Assembly (NCBI GenBank): GCA_023394955.1
Contig: JAEWZY010000015.1
Span: forward strand, 16,269 to 80,268
Length of the DNA: 64,000 bases
DNA from: Bacillota bacterium
Lineage (GTDB): Bacteria; Bacillota; UBA4882; UBA8346
Reading direction: 5' to 3'
The notes below the pieces were generated by a model. It ran no database searches and was not told the DNA's origin. It saw only the letters and a list, made by a program, of their open reading frames with translations. Within the stretch, counting starts at the first letter, position 1. Every line of letters starts with the position of its first letter. This document shows positions 51,704-60,067 of the stretch, piece by piece. The position numbers and the translations under genes are program-made.

Positions 51704-53197
51704 CTAATCGGCTTTGGTTTTGGGATTATCAATCGCTGTGAGATATGGTGAGCTTTTAGCGAATTTTTGAACCTCGGTTGTCCCTTGCCGGATAGGAAGT
51801 AACGTCCCCGGACCTCCGACACACCCTCCCGGACAGGCCATTCCCTCCAATAGATACCCGTTGCGTTTCCCCGCCTTAGCCAAAGTCAACATCTTTCTAC
51901 AGTCTGCCAGGCTATCAGTTTTATCGATCAAAATCTCTTTATCCGGATATAGACGTTTAACGTTCTGGGAGATCGCCTCAGCCACACCGCCGCAATTGGC
52001 ATATCCGCGCCCGCAACTTGAACCGTCATCCGGTCCTTCTCCATCTTCCATCGTGGTAATATCAATGTTTTTAGCCACAAACATTGCGATTAATTCTTCA
52101 AAAGTAATTACGAAATCAATATACGGTTTAACTGCTTCATCTAAAGCTTCAATTTTCTTGGCTATGCACGGCCCGATAAAAACAACCCGCGCTTGAGGGT
52201 TGTTAGCTTTGATTTCCTTGGCCGTAGCTACCATCGGGGTATGGGAAGGCGAAATATACTTTGCTTGCTCGGGAAATGATTTTTCAGCCATCATCGCCCA
52301 TGATGGGCAGCAAGATGTTCCCAGATAAGGTTGGTGGGCCGGAACATTACCCGCGAAGACTTCCGCCTCGTGAATCGATGCGATATCTGCTCCCAGAGCG
52401 ACTTCCATCACATCTTTAAAACCGAGTCGCTTGATGCCTTGAATAATTTTGCCTGGGGAAGCCAATAGCCCAAACTGGCCCGCGAAAGAAGGCGCAATTT
52501 CAGCGACTATTGAGTCCCCTTGATTGAGCGCTTTAATTAACTGATATATTTCCGATTTATCGGAAATCGCTCCAAAAGGACAGCTAATAATACACAAACC
52601 GCAGGATACGCACTTGGCTGCGTTGATAGTCGCCCGGCCTAAATAATCGCTTTCAATGGCATTAACGCCGCAAACAGCGGCGCAAGGCCGTTCATACCTG
52701 ACAATCGCGTTATAAGGACAGACTTCCTTGCATTTACCGCATTTAATGCACTTCTCCTGATCAATCCTAGCTCTAGTCTTCTCCAGACTGACGGCATTTA
52801 CCGGACAGACAACGGTGCAGGGGTGGGCCAAACACTTCCGGCAATTGTCGGTAACCATGAAAGCGTCGGTGGGACAAGCCTCGCAAGCAAATGGAATTAC
52901 ATTCACCAACGGTGGCTGCAATACCCGATGGGTTACATCGACTTGCTCAATCCCGCTGGAGAGCCGGGAATGTTTGTCAACCTTCCGAACCGGCAGGCCA
53001 AGAGCTAATCGCAACCGCTCCCCAACAATGGCTCTCTCTTTAAAAATGCTCTCCCGGTACTGGGCTACTTCTCCCGGAAGGATCTTATACGGAGCGTCTT
53101 CCAATTGGCTATAATCGCCCTCTTCAAAAGCGATCCGGGCAATTTCCGCAAAAACTTGCCGCCTGATCTTGGTAATTGAGGTATAGATGCCTTTCAT
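51704..53197 (-). CDS. [FeFe] hydrogenase-like protein, group-B type
   Basis: An iron-sulfur protein of about 497 residues. The ferredoxin-like region (about 105-210) has CxxC sets in CEACPTD, CRKCLAHPCTVVCP, CIKCGKCKEVCP and CVSCGLCIISCP. The H-cluster domain has L1 TSCCPSW (about 294-300), L2 GPCIAKKIE (about 342-350) and L3 EGMACPGGCVGGPG (about 451-464), so all four H-cluster Cys are present. The N-terminal helical part and L1 TSCCPSW are of the group B type, whose physiological role (H2 turnover or sensing) is little known. The start ATG shares its A with the preceding ferredoxin stop (TGATG), so the two are translationally coupled. Confidence 0.88.
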   Translation of the reverse strand: MKGIYTSITKIRRQVFAEIARIAFEEGDYSQLEDAPYKILPGEVAQYRESIFKERAIVGERLRLALGLPVRKVDKHSRLSSGIEQVDVTHRVLQPPLVNVIPFACEACPTDAFMVTDNCRKCLAHPCTVVCPVNAVSLEKTRARIDQEKCIKCGKCKEVCPYNAIVRYERPCAAVCGVNAIESDYLGRATINAAKCVSCGLCIISCPFGAISDKSEIYQLIKALNQGDSIVAEIAPSFAGQFGLLASPGKIIQGIKRLGFKDVMEVALGADIASIHEAEVFAGNVPAHQPYLGTSCCPSWAMMAEKSFPEQAKYISPSHTPMVATAKEIKANNPQARVVFIGPCIAKKIEALDEAVKPYIDFVITFEELIAMFVAKNIDITTMEDGEGPDDGSSCGRGYANCGGVAEAISQNVKRLYPDKEILIDKTDSLADCRKMLTLAKAGKRNGYLLEGMACPGGCVGGPGTLLPIRQGTTEVQKFAKSSPYLTAIDNPKTKAD

Positions 53198-53448
53198 CAA
53201 CGATTGACCCCACTCATAATTTCCGCCATAACCTCTTCTCTGGTAGCTTTGGTAATCTTCTTTTCATTTACCAGCACTACCGGAGCATCCTGGTTCGATT
53301 TGCAATCTCCAAAACATTTGACAACTTGAATTTCAATTGGCCTCTCGATTAACTCATCGCGCAGCTGATTGATCGATTCATATATATCCATGGCTCCCAT
53401 CATTGTACAATGAGTGCCGAAGCAGATTTGTACTTTAACAGTTTTCAT
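53197..53448 (-). CDS. Thioredoxin-like [2Fe-2S] ferredoxin (NuoE-like)
   Basis: An 83-residue protein with the thioredoxin-like ferredoxin pattern VQICFGTHCTMMGA (Cx4C) and VVKCFGDCKSN (Cx3C), which together ligate one [2Fe-2S] cluster. It matches the NuoE/HydC-type C-terminal domain without the helical N-terminus. It is probably the redox partner or small subunit of the hydrogenase encoded immediately downstream with overlapping stop and start codons. The next genes upstream are divergent, so this is a two-gene operon. Confidence 0.88.
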   Translation of the reverse strand: MKTVKVQICFGTHCTMMGAMDIYESINQLRDELIERPIEIQVVKCFGDCKSNQDAPVVLVNEKKITKATREEVMAEIMSGVNR

Positions 53449-53654
53449 CGCTATTGACCTCCGGTTTGGTTGCTTTCCGTTTTAATTGGCATGCTTTATT
53501 ATAACATATCTCGGTTGTCGCCAACCACAGTATCATAAAATGAGTGAAGATTGTCTGCTAAAACTCTTGAAAAAATGATATATTATTAGTATCGACATTT
53601 AGCAGTTAAAAGCTATGATTAAATTTGCCAACAATATTAAAGGAGCGCTATCCC

Positions 53655-54449
53655 ATGAAATGGTTGACTAAAATGGAACGTTACCTGGATCGTTTTGCTA
53701 TTAAAAGATTGATGTATTATATCATCATCTCCAACGCTATCGTTTTACTTTTATACCATGTCTACCCACCGATCTATGCCTTCTTGACCCTAATACCGGA
53801 ATTGGTCTTACAGGGTGAACTCTGGCGGTTAATCACTTATGTATTTATCCCGCCGACTTTTAACTTGTTTTGGGCCGTATTCACCCTCTACTTTTACTAC
53901 TTAGTGGGAACCAGCTTAGAAAATGAATGGGGCAGTTCCAAATTTAACCTTTATTACCTAACCGGTATGATTGGGACCACTATCGGGGCTTTCATTACCG
54001 GCGGTTACACTACCGCTCTTTATTTAAACTTATCGCTCTTTTTCGCCTTCGCCCGAATTTATCCTGATTTTCAAATGTTGCTCTTTTTCATTATCCCAGT
54101 CAAAATTAAATATTTAGCCTGGCTCAATTGGGGGTTTTTCGGATTTACCGTCCTGTCTTCCCCTTTAACCGCCAAAATAGCCGCCTTAATCGCAGTCGCT
54201 AACTATTTCATCTTTTTTGGAAAAGAGACTATTCAATCTTTCAAACTTAAAAGACAAGTCCATTACAATCGAAAAAAATTCTTTGATGAGATCGCCAATA
54301 CTCCGCCGATTCATAAATGCGCCGTTTGCGGCATCACCGAAAAGGACGACCGCCGGATGGACTTCAGCTACTGCAAGGAATGCGGCGACGATTACGAATA
54401 CTGTACCAAGCATCTCAATGATCACCAACATCAAAAACAGATCCACTAA
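53655..54449 (+). CDS. Rhomboid-like membrane protein lacking catalytic motif, with C-terminal zinc ribbon
   Basis: The protein (264 aa) has about six membrane helices in the rhomboid/Der1-like order: an N-terminal helix, then LVLQGELWRLITYVFIPPTF (the WRLIT block typical of rhomboids) and FNLYYLTGMIGTTIGAFITG. The expected GxSG serine motif is replaced by YLNLSLFFAFARIYP and no C-terminal catalytic His is seen, so proteolysis is unlikely. A cytoplasmic tail carries CAVCGITEKDDRRMDFSYCK and ECGDDYEYCTKHLNDH, a zinc-ribbon-like set of Cys and His. ATG at 53655 follows AAAGGAGCGCTATCCC. Partners unknown. Confidence 0.78.
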   Translation: MKWLTKMERYLDRFAIKRLMYYIIISNAIVLLLYHVYPPIYAFLTLIPELVLQGELWRLITYVFIPPTFNLFWAVFTLYFYYLVGTSLENEWGSSKFNLYYLTGMIGTTIGAFITGGYTTALYLNLSLFFAFARIYPDFQMLLFFIIPVKIKYLAWLNWGFFGFTVLSSPLTAKIAALIAVANYFIFFGKETIQSFKLKRQVHYNRKKFFDEIANTPPIHKCAVCGITEKDDRRMDFSYCKECGDDYEYCTKHLNDHQHQKQIH

Positions 54450-54456
54450 AGAATAT

Positions 54457-54525
54457 TTTAGTCACGGAGGCGATGAGACACTGAGTTTTTCTTGTTCTCC
54501 GTGTCTTTGCGTCTCCATGGCTAAA
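54457..54525. repeat. Imperfect inverted-repeat element B (69 bp)
   Basis: Left arm TTTAGTCACGGAGGCGATGA and the reverse complement of the right arm, TTTAGCCATGGAGACGCAAA, align over about 30 bases, both continuing into GACAC. It fills the gap between the rhomboid-like gene and the lysS terminator. Elements of the type CACGGAG...CTCCGTG occur between genes in many environmental bacteria (from memory). No coding content. Confidence 0.55.
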
Positions 54526-54533
54526 CACAAATT

Positions 54534-54558
54534 AAAAGGACGAGCTCCGCTCGTCCTT
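54534..54558 (-). terminator. Rho-independent terminator after lysS
   Basis: AAGGACGAG (54536-54544) pairs perfectly with CTCGTCCTT (54550-54558); on the minus strand TTTTAATTTG follows. It lies just past the lysS stop. Confidence 0.88.
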
Positions 54559-54563
54559 AAACT

Positions 54564-56042
54564 TTACTTATTCTCCATCGGCCTCATCAGCGGGAAGAGA
54601 ATCACGTCCCGGATGGACGGCGAATCGGTCAAAAGCATCACCAACCGATCGATTCCGAAACCCATTCCCCCGGTAGGGGGCATTCCGTGTTCCAAAGCGA
54701 CCAGGAAATCATCATCCCAGACCATGGCTTCTTCATTGCCTTTGGCTTTCTCTTTGGCCTGCTCCAAAAAACGTTCTCTTTGATCAAGCGGGTCGTTCAA
54801 CTCTGAAAAGGCATTACCCATCTCCCGGCCATAGATAAAGATTTCAAACCGATATGCTAATTCCGGGTCATCATCTTTCTTTTTCGCTAACGGAGAAATC
54901 TCGATCGGATGATCCATTAGAAAAGTAGGCTGGATCAGTTTTGGTTCGACAAACTCGGAACAAATCTCATCCAAAACCATACCTTTCGTGGCTTTGGGAT
55001 CAACCTTCAACCCCAGGCTTTGGGCGGCCGCAACCCCTTCGATATCACTGGTAATCTTCCGCCAATCGATACCGGTATATTTTTTAATGGCTTCAACCAT
55101 CGAAAGCCTCTTCCAAGGAGGAGTGAGGTCAATCGGGGTCCCTTGATATTCAAGTTTTAAACTGCCGCAAACCGCCATCGCGGTTTCGGTAAAGATCTTT
55201 TCCGCCAGTTCCATCATTACTTCATAATCGGCATAAGATTGATACAGTTCCATCATGGTAAATTCGGGATTGTGCTTAGTGGAGATCCCTTCATTACGGA
55301 AACAATGGCCGATCTCGTATACCCGGTCAAACCCGCCGACAATCAATCGTTTATGGAATAATTCCAAAGCGATGCGCATGGTTAAATCCAAATCAAGGGT
55401 ATTATGATGGGTCTCAAAGGGACGGGCATGTCCTCCCCCGGCGATCACACTTAAAACCGGAGTTTCAACTTCAATAAAGCCTTGACCGTCCATGATCCGC
55501 CTAATTGTACTGATAATTTTAGTCCTTTTGAGAAAGACCTCTCTCACTTCGGAATTAGAGATCAAATCCAAGTACCGCTGACGGTAACGGAGGTCGGTGT
55601 CTTTTAAACCGTGCCATTTGTCCGGAAGCGGCCGGAGCGCCTTTGATAATAATTCGAAATCCTCAACTTGCACGGAAATTTGGCCCCGATGGGTTTTGAA
55701 TACCTTCCCGGTTAAGCCGATGATATCACCCAAATCCAGATCCACAAAGGAATCGTACTTGGTTTCCCCAAGAACGTCAATCTTTGCGTATAATTGGACA
55801 TTTCCGCTTTGATCGCTGATATTGGCGAAACAGGCTTTCCCTTGATCGCGTTTGGCGATCAATCTTCCCGCTAAACGGACCGTTTGGTTTTCGAGCTTTT
55901 CAAATTGATCGGTGACATCTTGGACCAAATTGGTCCGGTCGAACCTTTCTCCAAAAGGGTTAACCCCTGCTTCTCTTAGTTTTTTTAGTTTCTCGATCCT
56001 TAACTCAACTTGCTCGTTGTTTTTTTGTACTTCCGGTTCCAA
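54564..56042 (-). CDS. lysS: Lysyl-tRNA synthetase, class II
   Basis: A class II LysRS of about 492 residues: N-terminal OB-fold anticodon-binding domain (about 55-155) and catalytic domain with motif 2 FRNEGISTKHNPEFTMMELY and motif 3 GMGFGIDRLVML. It charges tRNA-Lys. The frame begins with a GTG at 56057, but GGAGG lies inside that extension. The TTG at 56042, 8 bases behind it, is the likelier start (MEPEVQKNNEQ). It follows greA by about 95 bases, separated by a hairpin terminator. No T-box leader is visible. Confidence 0.95.
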   Translation of the reverse strand: MEPEVQKNNEQVELRIEKLKKLREAGVNPFGERFDRTNLVQDVTDQFEKLENQTVRLAGRLIAKRDQGKACFANISDQSGNVQLYAKIDVLGETKYDSFVDLDLGDIIGLTGKVFKTHRGQISVQVEDFELLSKALRPLPDKWHGLKDTDLRYRQRYLDLISNSEVREVFLKRTKIISTIRRIMDGQGFIEVETPVLSVIAGGGHARPFETHHNTLDLDLTMRIALELFHKRLIVGGFDRVYEIGHCFRNEGISTKHNPEFTMMELYQSYADYEVMMELAEKIFTETAMAVCGSLKLEYQGTPIDLTPPWKRLSMVEAIKKYTGIDWRKITSDIEGVAAAQSLGLKVDPKATKGMVLDEICSEFVEPKLIQPTFLMDHPIEISPLAKKKDDDPELAYRFEIFIYGREMGNAFSELNDPLDQRERFLEQAKEKAKGNEEAMVWDDDFLVALEHGMPPTGGMGFGIDRLVMLLTDSPSIRDVILFPLMRPMENK

Positions 56043-56110
56043 AAGGTCCGCCTCCACATTCGAAAAATATGTTAATCACATTAATCTAAAATAAATTAGT
56101 CCCAAGCTCC

Positions 56111-56138
56111 AAAAAACTAGAGTGGCGCAAACCACTCT
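56111..56138 (-). terminator. Terminator between greA and lysS
   Basis: On the minus strand AGAGTGG-TTTGCG-CCACTCT is followed by AGTTTTTT. The stem touches the greA stop codon. Partial read-through to lysS is possible. Confidence 0.82.
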
Positions 56139-56620
56139 TATTTGGATATCGCTTTAATTTTATATTGAATCGTTCCGATCGGAACTTCAACATTGACAAC
56201 ACTGCCGACCTTTTTCCCCATTAAGCTGCGGCCAACCGGCGACTCGTTGGAGATCTTCGCTTGAGCCGGATCCGCTTCAGCCGATCCTACAATCATATAC
56301 TCAAATTCGGTCTTGTTATTGACATCAATCAAGGTTACCTTGGAACCAACATTGACCATATCGAAATTGAGCTCTTGCTCATCAATAACCTTGGCGTTAC
56401 GGAGCATCTTCTCAATCTCCAGGATCTGTCCTTCAATGAACCCTTGTTCGTTTTTAGCGTCTTCATATTCGGAATTTTCACTAATATCACCCAGTTCCAA
56501 TGCTTGCCTAATTCTTTCAGCAACCTCCCGGCGCCGGACAGTTTTTAGATGTTCTAATTTTTTCTCAAGTTTATTCAACCCATCCGCCGTTAAGAGTACT
56601 TCTTTCTCGTTGCTCATCAT
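56138..56620 (-). CDS. greA: Transcription elongation factor GreA
   Basis: A 160-residue protein with the GreA coiled coil (LTADGLNKLEKKLEHLKTVR, ELGDISENSEYEDAKNEQGF with the tip acidic residues D and E) and the C-terminal FKBP-like domain (NVGSKVTLIDV, SPVGRSLMGKKVGSVVNVEV). It rescues backtracked RNA polymerase by stimulating transcript cleavage. Either of two adjacent ATGs behind AAAGGAGCGGT can start. The greA-lysS order is common in Bacillota. Confidence 0.96.
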   Translation of the reverse strand: MMSNEKEVLLTADGLNKLEKKLEHLKTVRRREVAERIRQALELGDISENSEYEDAKNEQGFIEGQILEIEKMLRNAKVIDEQELNFDMVNVGSKVTLIDVNNKTEFEYMIVGSAEADPAQAKISNESPVGRSLMGKKVGSVVNVEVPIGTIQYKIKAISK

Positions 56621-57005
56621 ACCGCTCCTTTCATTGAGCTTGGGTTCTATGTTAAGTTAATATATGTCCACCTGAAATAGATTATTCTAAATAGCAGTCC
56701 ACGTCAGCCTCATGTTGACCTAAGCAAAATAATGAAAATGAAGTTAATCTGGATCGACAAGCAACTACGACATTTTCCAAGTAGTTAATAATGGACAAAT
56801 CCGCGAAAAAGTCCGAGAGACGCACTGTTCGGGTTTCACGGACTTATATAAATTAAATGCTTTCGCCTATTATATCGACTTCTTTTAAAAAAAGTTTAAC
56901 AAATAGTTGTTAGTAAATGTTAAGCACCGGACCTGTCAGTCTCAGTGCCATAAAAGTTATTTTATATTATAGCCGAAAGCGATTGGGGTGTCAAGCTAAA
57001 CGATG
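56621..57005 (-). other. Gene-free stretch upstream of greA
   Basis: These 385 bases hold the ribosome binding site of greA and the terminator of the preceding gene (56801-56845). I see no supported gene in either direction and no recognised riboswitch. Confidence 0.6.
56801..56845 (-). terminator. Terminator-like hairpin after the unknown gene at 57006
   Basis: AAGTCCG (56809-56815) pairs with CGGACTT (56839-56845), and on the minus strand the stem is followed by TTTTTCG. The loop is long (23 bases). It is 160 bases past the stop. Confidence 0.5.
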
Positions 57006-57920
57006 TCATAAACTGATTTTCATTCCTAGCTCTTTAAAAAGAATAGCTAGTTTGAAAACTCTTTCCAATGGAAGTTCCGGGCCGTACCAAAGACCCCTAT
57101 TTATTTCAAAACAAGACCGTAAGATCACTTCGCCCAAAGCCGGATAAAGCGGCAATTGGCCTGTTTTAACGATTACATCTAGTGGTAATCTCAGGTTAAT
57201 GTTAGTAATATTCGGCCGGTGGGGGAAGAGTTGACAGTAGATAACCTTGCGAGGACATTTATGAAGCTGATATTGGAATAATCGCCCGCATTTAATAACT
57301 ATTTTAGCTCCTTTGTAGTCAAGGGGTAGATTCGGGTAAACCTGAGGGGTGATTCCGGTTTCAGTCATAATGATATCAGAGGCCCGTTCCAAAAGACGGA
57401 TATTAGGAGATACCAACGTTAAAAACCTAACCCAACGGGCGATCAAACGGGCGCAAGTGAGGCCTAAATTCCCTTCTTCCCAAACAATTAGGACTTTAGC
57501 CCGCCCCGGCGCAATATCATGGTTTTGCAGCAATCTTCGGAACCGGTTGGTAAAAAACAATAATTCCAGTGCCTTTCCATCGCTAATGCCTGGAAATGAA
57601 GTATGAGCTGCCAGTTTTAAAGGTGGGTGAAAGGAAGACCCCACCTCCAATCCCACTACTTTTACTCCCCTACTCCCCAACTCGTCCAGAAAAAGCTTCC
57701 ATAAGCTAAATTGTTCTTCTTCATCCCAGATTTGAAGAGGTTTATATGGGAGTTTCCAACCCCAACCCCTAATCTGCCGTTCAAAAAAGGTACCCGTTAT
57801 TTCTCCGATCCTTAACGGCCCTTTATAAAAACGCCAACTTTCCGGTATGATTCGGAGTACCCGTCGCCAAGACGAAGTGGGTTCGTTTAAAAGCGGAGAC
57901 AAGAAACCAAAGTAGCTCAT
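57006..57920 (-). CDS. Unknown conserved-looking protein (304 aa), possibly Rossmann-like
   Basis: I do not recognise the family. The protein is soluble, basic and without a signal peptide. Segments VKVVGLEVGSSFHPPLKLAA, AKVLIVWEEGNLGLTCARLI and GAKIVIKCGRLFQYQLH look like beta-strand/turn/helix units of a nucleotide-binding alpha/beta fold. DIIMTETGITPQVYPNLPLD recalls shikimate- or amino-acid-dehydrogenase-like proteins. Two genes upstream is a protein of the quinate-dehydrogenase-annotated family, so a related dehydrogenase-like role is possible. ATG follows AAGGGGCGGTATA. Terminator-like hairpin downstream. Confidence 0.65.
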   Translation of the reverse strand: MSYFGFLSPLLNEPTSSWRRVLRIIPESWRFYKGPLRIGEITGTFFERQIRGWGWKLPYKPLQIWDEEEQFSLWKLFLDELGSRGVKVVGLEVGSSFHPPLKLAAHTSFPGISDGKALELLFFTNRFRRLLQNHDIAPGRAKVLIVWEEGNLGLTCARLIARWVRFLTLVSPNIRLLERASDIIMTETGITPQVYPNLPLDYKGAKIVIKCGRLFQYQLHKCPRKVIYCQLFPHRPNITNINLRLPLDVIVKTGQLPLYPALGEVILRSCFEINRGLWYGPELPLERVFKLAILFKELGMKISL

Positions 57921-57995
57921 TATACCGCCCCTTTAATCAATTAATTATGAGGGACGGGTTGCAGTTATAACCTTTTTTAAAAATGAGTGGGGCTA

Positions 57996-58125
57996 TGGTT
58001 CAAAAGTTAAAAGTCTAAAGTCACAAGCACTAAGACGGCACAATCACCGCTCCCCAGTTTTGGTCTCATTACATTCGTGTTTCACAGTAATTCCACTTTC
58101 AACCTTTGACCTTCGACTTTAGACA
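57996..58125. repeat. Intergenic repeat element C with AAAGTC words in inverted orientation
   Basis: The left end reads GTTCAAAAGTTAAAAGTC then TAAAGTC (57998-58022); the right end (58094-58125) reads, on the other strand, TGTCTAAAGTCGAAGGTC then AAAGGTTGAAAGT. GTCTAAAGTC is present at both ends in opposite orientation. It lies between the unknown gene and the quinate-dehydrogenase-family gene. No coding content. Confidence 0.45.
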
Positions 58126-58132
58126 TAATAAA

Positions 58133-59035
58133 TTACGCCAACTCGACCACCCGCGGTTCAAATTTCATCCGCTCCAACAATTGCAGATAATCGCTTTCAT
58201 CCAACTCTCCAGGCCTTTTCCCGGAAAACGATACCAATAACGCTTCCATAACATTAGTCCCGAAGGAACGTCCGGAAAACTCAGGAGTCGAAGTTATCAA
58301 AAGCGCGGCTTCCCTCCTTTTCAACTCCTCCAGATCAGCGGATGTAACGGTATTGGTAACAACAATCTTACCGGTAACTTTGGGAGGCATATGTTTTTTA
58401 AGATATAAAAAATCCCCGGCAATTATCTCCGCCCCTTCATAATATTTCGCATATTTCGGACTGTAACGATCCTGTTTGGAACCGGTTGGATATAGCAGTT
58501 GAAAAGGCATTCTGGTTATGATTGGCAAAAAGGTCCGGGCCACTCTTTCCAACCCATGTAAAGTCTTGATTGGAACCGGTATTCCCAAAGCAAAAATCAG
58601 ATCGCCAAACAACATCTTTGCCCCGGCAGCGCTGAAAGCCTGGGCCATACCGAACCGATCGACTCCGGACGCCATTAATACATTTTTACCCTTAAGGCCG
58701 ATATTTAACTGGTCATTTAGAAACCGGACCACTCTTCGCTCCAGAGTGTTTTTTAATCCGCTTCCGTCAACGATCGGCGAGATTCGGGCCGCCCGGGCGA
58801 TTCTAGCGGCATCCCTTACTGTAAAACGCTTGGCGCCGGCAAAAAGATAAAGGTCAATGCCACCCATTCCGAAAGCATCTACCCGGCCGTCCAGTTGTTC
58901 GATCATTTGAATGGCTTTCGATAGATCCCCATCGGTTCCGATCCGCTCAACAGTTACTTGCTCACCGAAAAACTCCAATTCCACCCGATGATCCCGCTTG
59001 GAACTTCCCAAACTGACGCTAACGATTCGTTTCAC
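58133..59035 (-). CDS. Protein of the family annotated as quinate 5-dehydrogenase
   Basis: A 300-residue protein opening KRIVSVSLGSSKRDHRVELE, with VERIGTDGDLSKAIQMIEQL, VDAFGMGGIDLYLFAG and PIVDGSGLKNTLERRVVRFL. From memory this matches a Bacillota family labelled quinate 5-dehydrogenase, but the real reaction is doubtful. KGKNVLMASGVDRFGMAQAF may be a Rossmann nucleotide site. GTG at 59035 (6 bases behind GGGGGA) is preferred to the GTG at 59056 because the family starts at KRIVSVSLG. It follows dusB at a distance of 49 bases and may end that operon. Confidence 0.75.
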   Translation of the reverse strand: MKRIVSVSLGSSKRDHRVELEFFGEQVTVERIGTDGDLSKAIQMIEQLDGRVDAFGMGGIDLYLFAGAKRFTVRDAARIARAARISPIVDGSGLKNTLERRVVRFLNDQLNIGLKGKNVLMASGVDRFGMAQAFSAAGAKMLFGDLIFALGIPVPIKTLHGLERVARTFLPIITRMPFQLLYPTGSKQDRYSPKYAKYYEGAEIIAGDFLYLKKHMPPKVTGKIVVTNTVTSADLEELKRREAALLITSTPEFSGRSFGTNVMEALLVSFSGKRPGELDESDYLQLLERMKFEPRVVELA

Positions 59036-59083
59036 TGATTTCCCCCGCTTTGCCACGATACTAAGTAATCCTTCTCAAACACC

Positions 59084-60067
59084 TTATGCCTCTTGCCTAA
59101 CACCCAAAGTTTCTTGATATGCTCTCAAAGCGACTTGAAGCGCTTCCAAAGAAGTTATGTGGTTTACTTTATCCCGGATCCGCGACGCTCCGGGCAGGCC
59201 TTTGAAGTACCAGGCCAGATGCTTGCGCATTTCCTTGATACCCCGTTCCTCTCCGATATACTCAACTTGTAACCTTATATGTTCTTGAATAAGGCCGAAT
59301 TGTTCTTCCCAAGAAGGCTCCGGTATTAAAATCCCTTTTTCCAAATAAGCCACTGCTTGTCCCAAGAGCCACGGCCGGCCCATAGCTCCTTGTCCAATCA
59401 TCACTCCGTCGCACTGGGTCAGTTCGAGCATGGCCTTCGCTGCCTGGGGCGAATCGACATCCCCGTTGCCAATCACCGGAATGGAGACCCTCTGTTTTAC
59501 CGACGCGATTCCTTCCCAATCCGCCCGGCCATGGTAATATTGTTCTCTAGTGCGGCCATGAACCGCGATCATCGCCGCTCCCGAATTTTCCCCTATCTCA
59601 GCCAGCTCAACGGCTGCTAAATGCTCCCGGTCCCAGCCTAAACGGCATTTGACCGTCACCGGGACCCGGACTGCGGCAACCACTGACTCGATGATCCTGC
59701 GGGCTAACGGGAGGTTGTTCAGTAAGGCCGCTCCCTCGCCATTCTTGACCACTTTCGGGACCGGGCAACCCATATTAAGATCGATAATGTCCGCTCCGTA
59801 ACCCTCAATCGTCCGGGCCGCCTCAGCCATAACCTCCGGATCGGACCCAAAGATCTGAATGCTGACCGGTCTTACAGCCCGATCCACTCCAATCAGTTCT
59901 TTGGTCTTTTTACTATTATAATGCATGGCCATGGCGCTGACCATCTCGCCGCAGATCAATCCGGGGCGATAACGTCCGGCTATTTTGCGAAAAGGCGGGT
60001 CGGTCACCCCGGCCATTGGGGCTAGGATTACCGGATTAGCCAATTCTACAGAGCCGATCTTTAACAT
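59084..60067 (-). CDS. dusB: tRNA-dihydrouridine synthase
   Basis: A 327-residue FMN-dependent enzyme that reduces uridine in the tRNA D-loop. ANPVILAPMAGVTDPPFRKI opens the TIM barrel; the catalytic Cys lies in DLNMGCPVPKVVKNGEGAAL; the FMN phosphate site is IPVIGNGDVDS and CDGVMIGQGAMGRPW. The C-terminal helical domain includes MRKHLAWYFKGLPGA. Its ATG overlaps the hflX stop (ATGTTAA), which indicates translational coupling in the operon coaX-hflX-dusB. Confidence 0.94.
   Translation of the reverse strand: MLKIGSVELANPVILAPMAGVTDPPFRKIAGRYRPGLICGEMVSAMAMHYNSKKTKELIGVDRAVRPVSIQIFGSDPEVMAEAARTIEGYGADIIDLNMGCPVPKVVKNGEGAALLNNLPLARRIIESVVAAVRVPVTVKCRLGWDREHLAAVELAEIGENSGAAMIAVHGRTREQYYHGRADWEGIASVKQRVSIPVIGNGDVDSPQAAKAMLELTQCDGVMIGQGAMGRPWLLGQAVAYLEKGILIPEPSWEEQFGLIQEHIRLQVEYIGEERGIKEMRKHLAWYFKGLPGASRIRDKVNHITSLEALQVALRAYQETLGVRQEA

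Noticed and set aside
54217..54783. Plus-strand frame spanning the rhomboid-like tail, element B and lysS
   Set aside because: Runs through three unrelated features including a terminator; no family resemblance.
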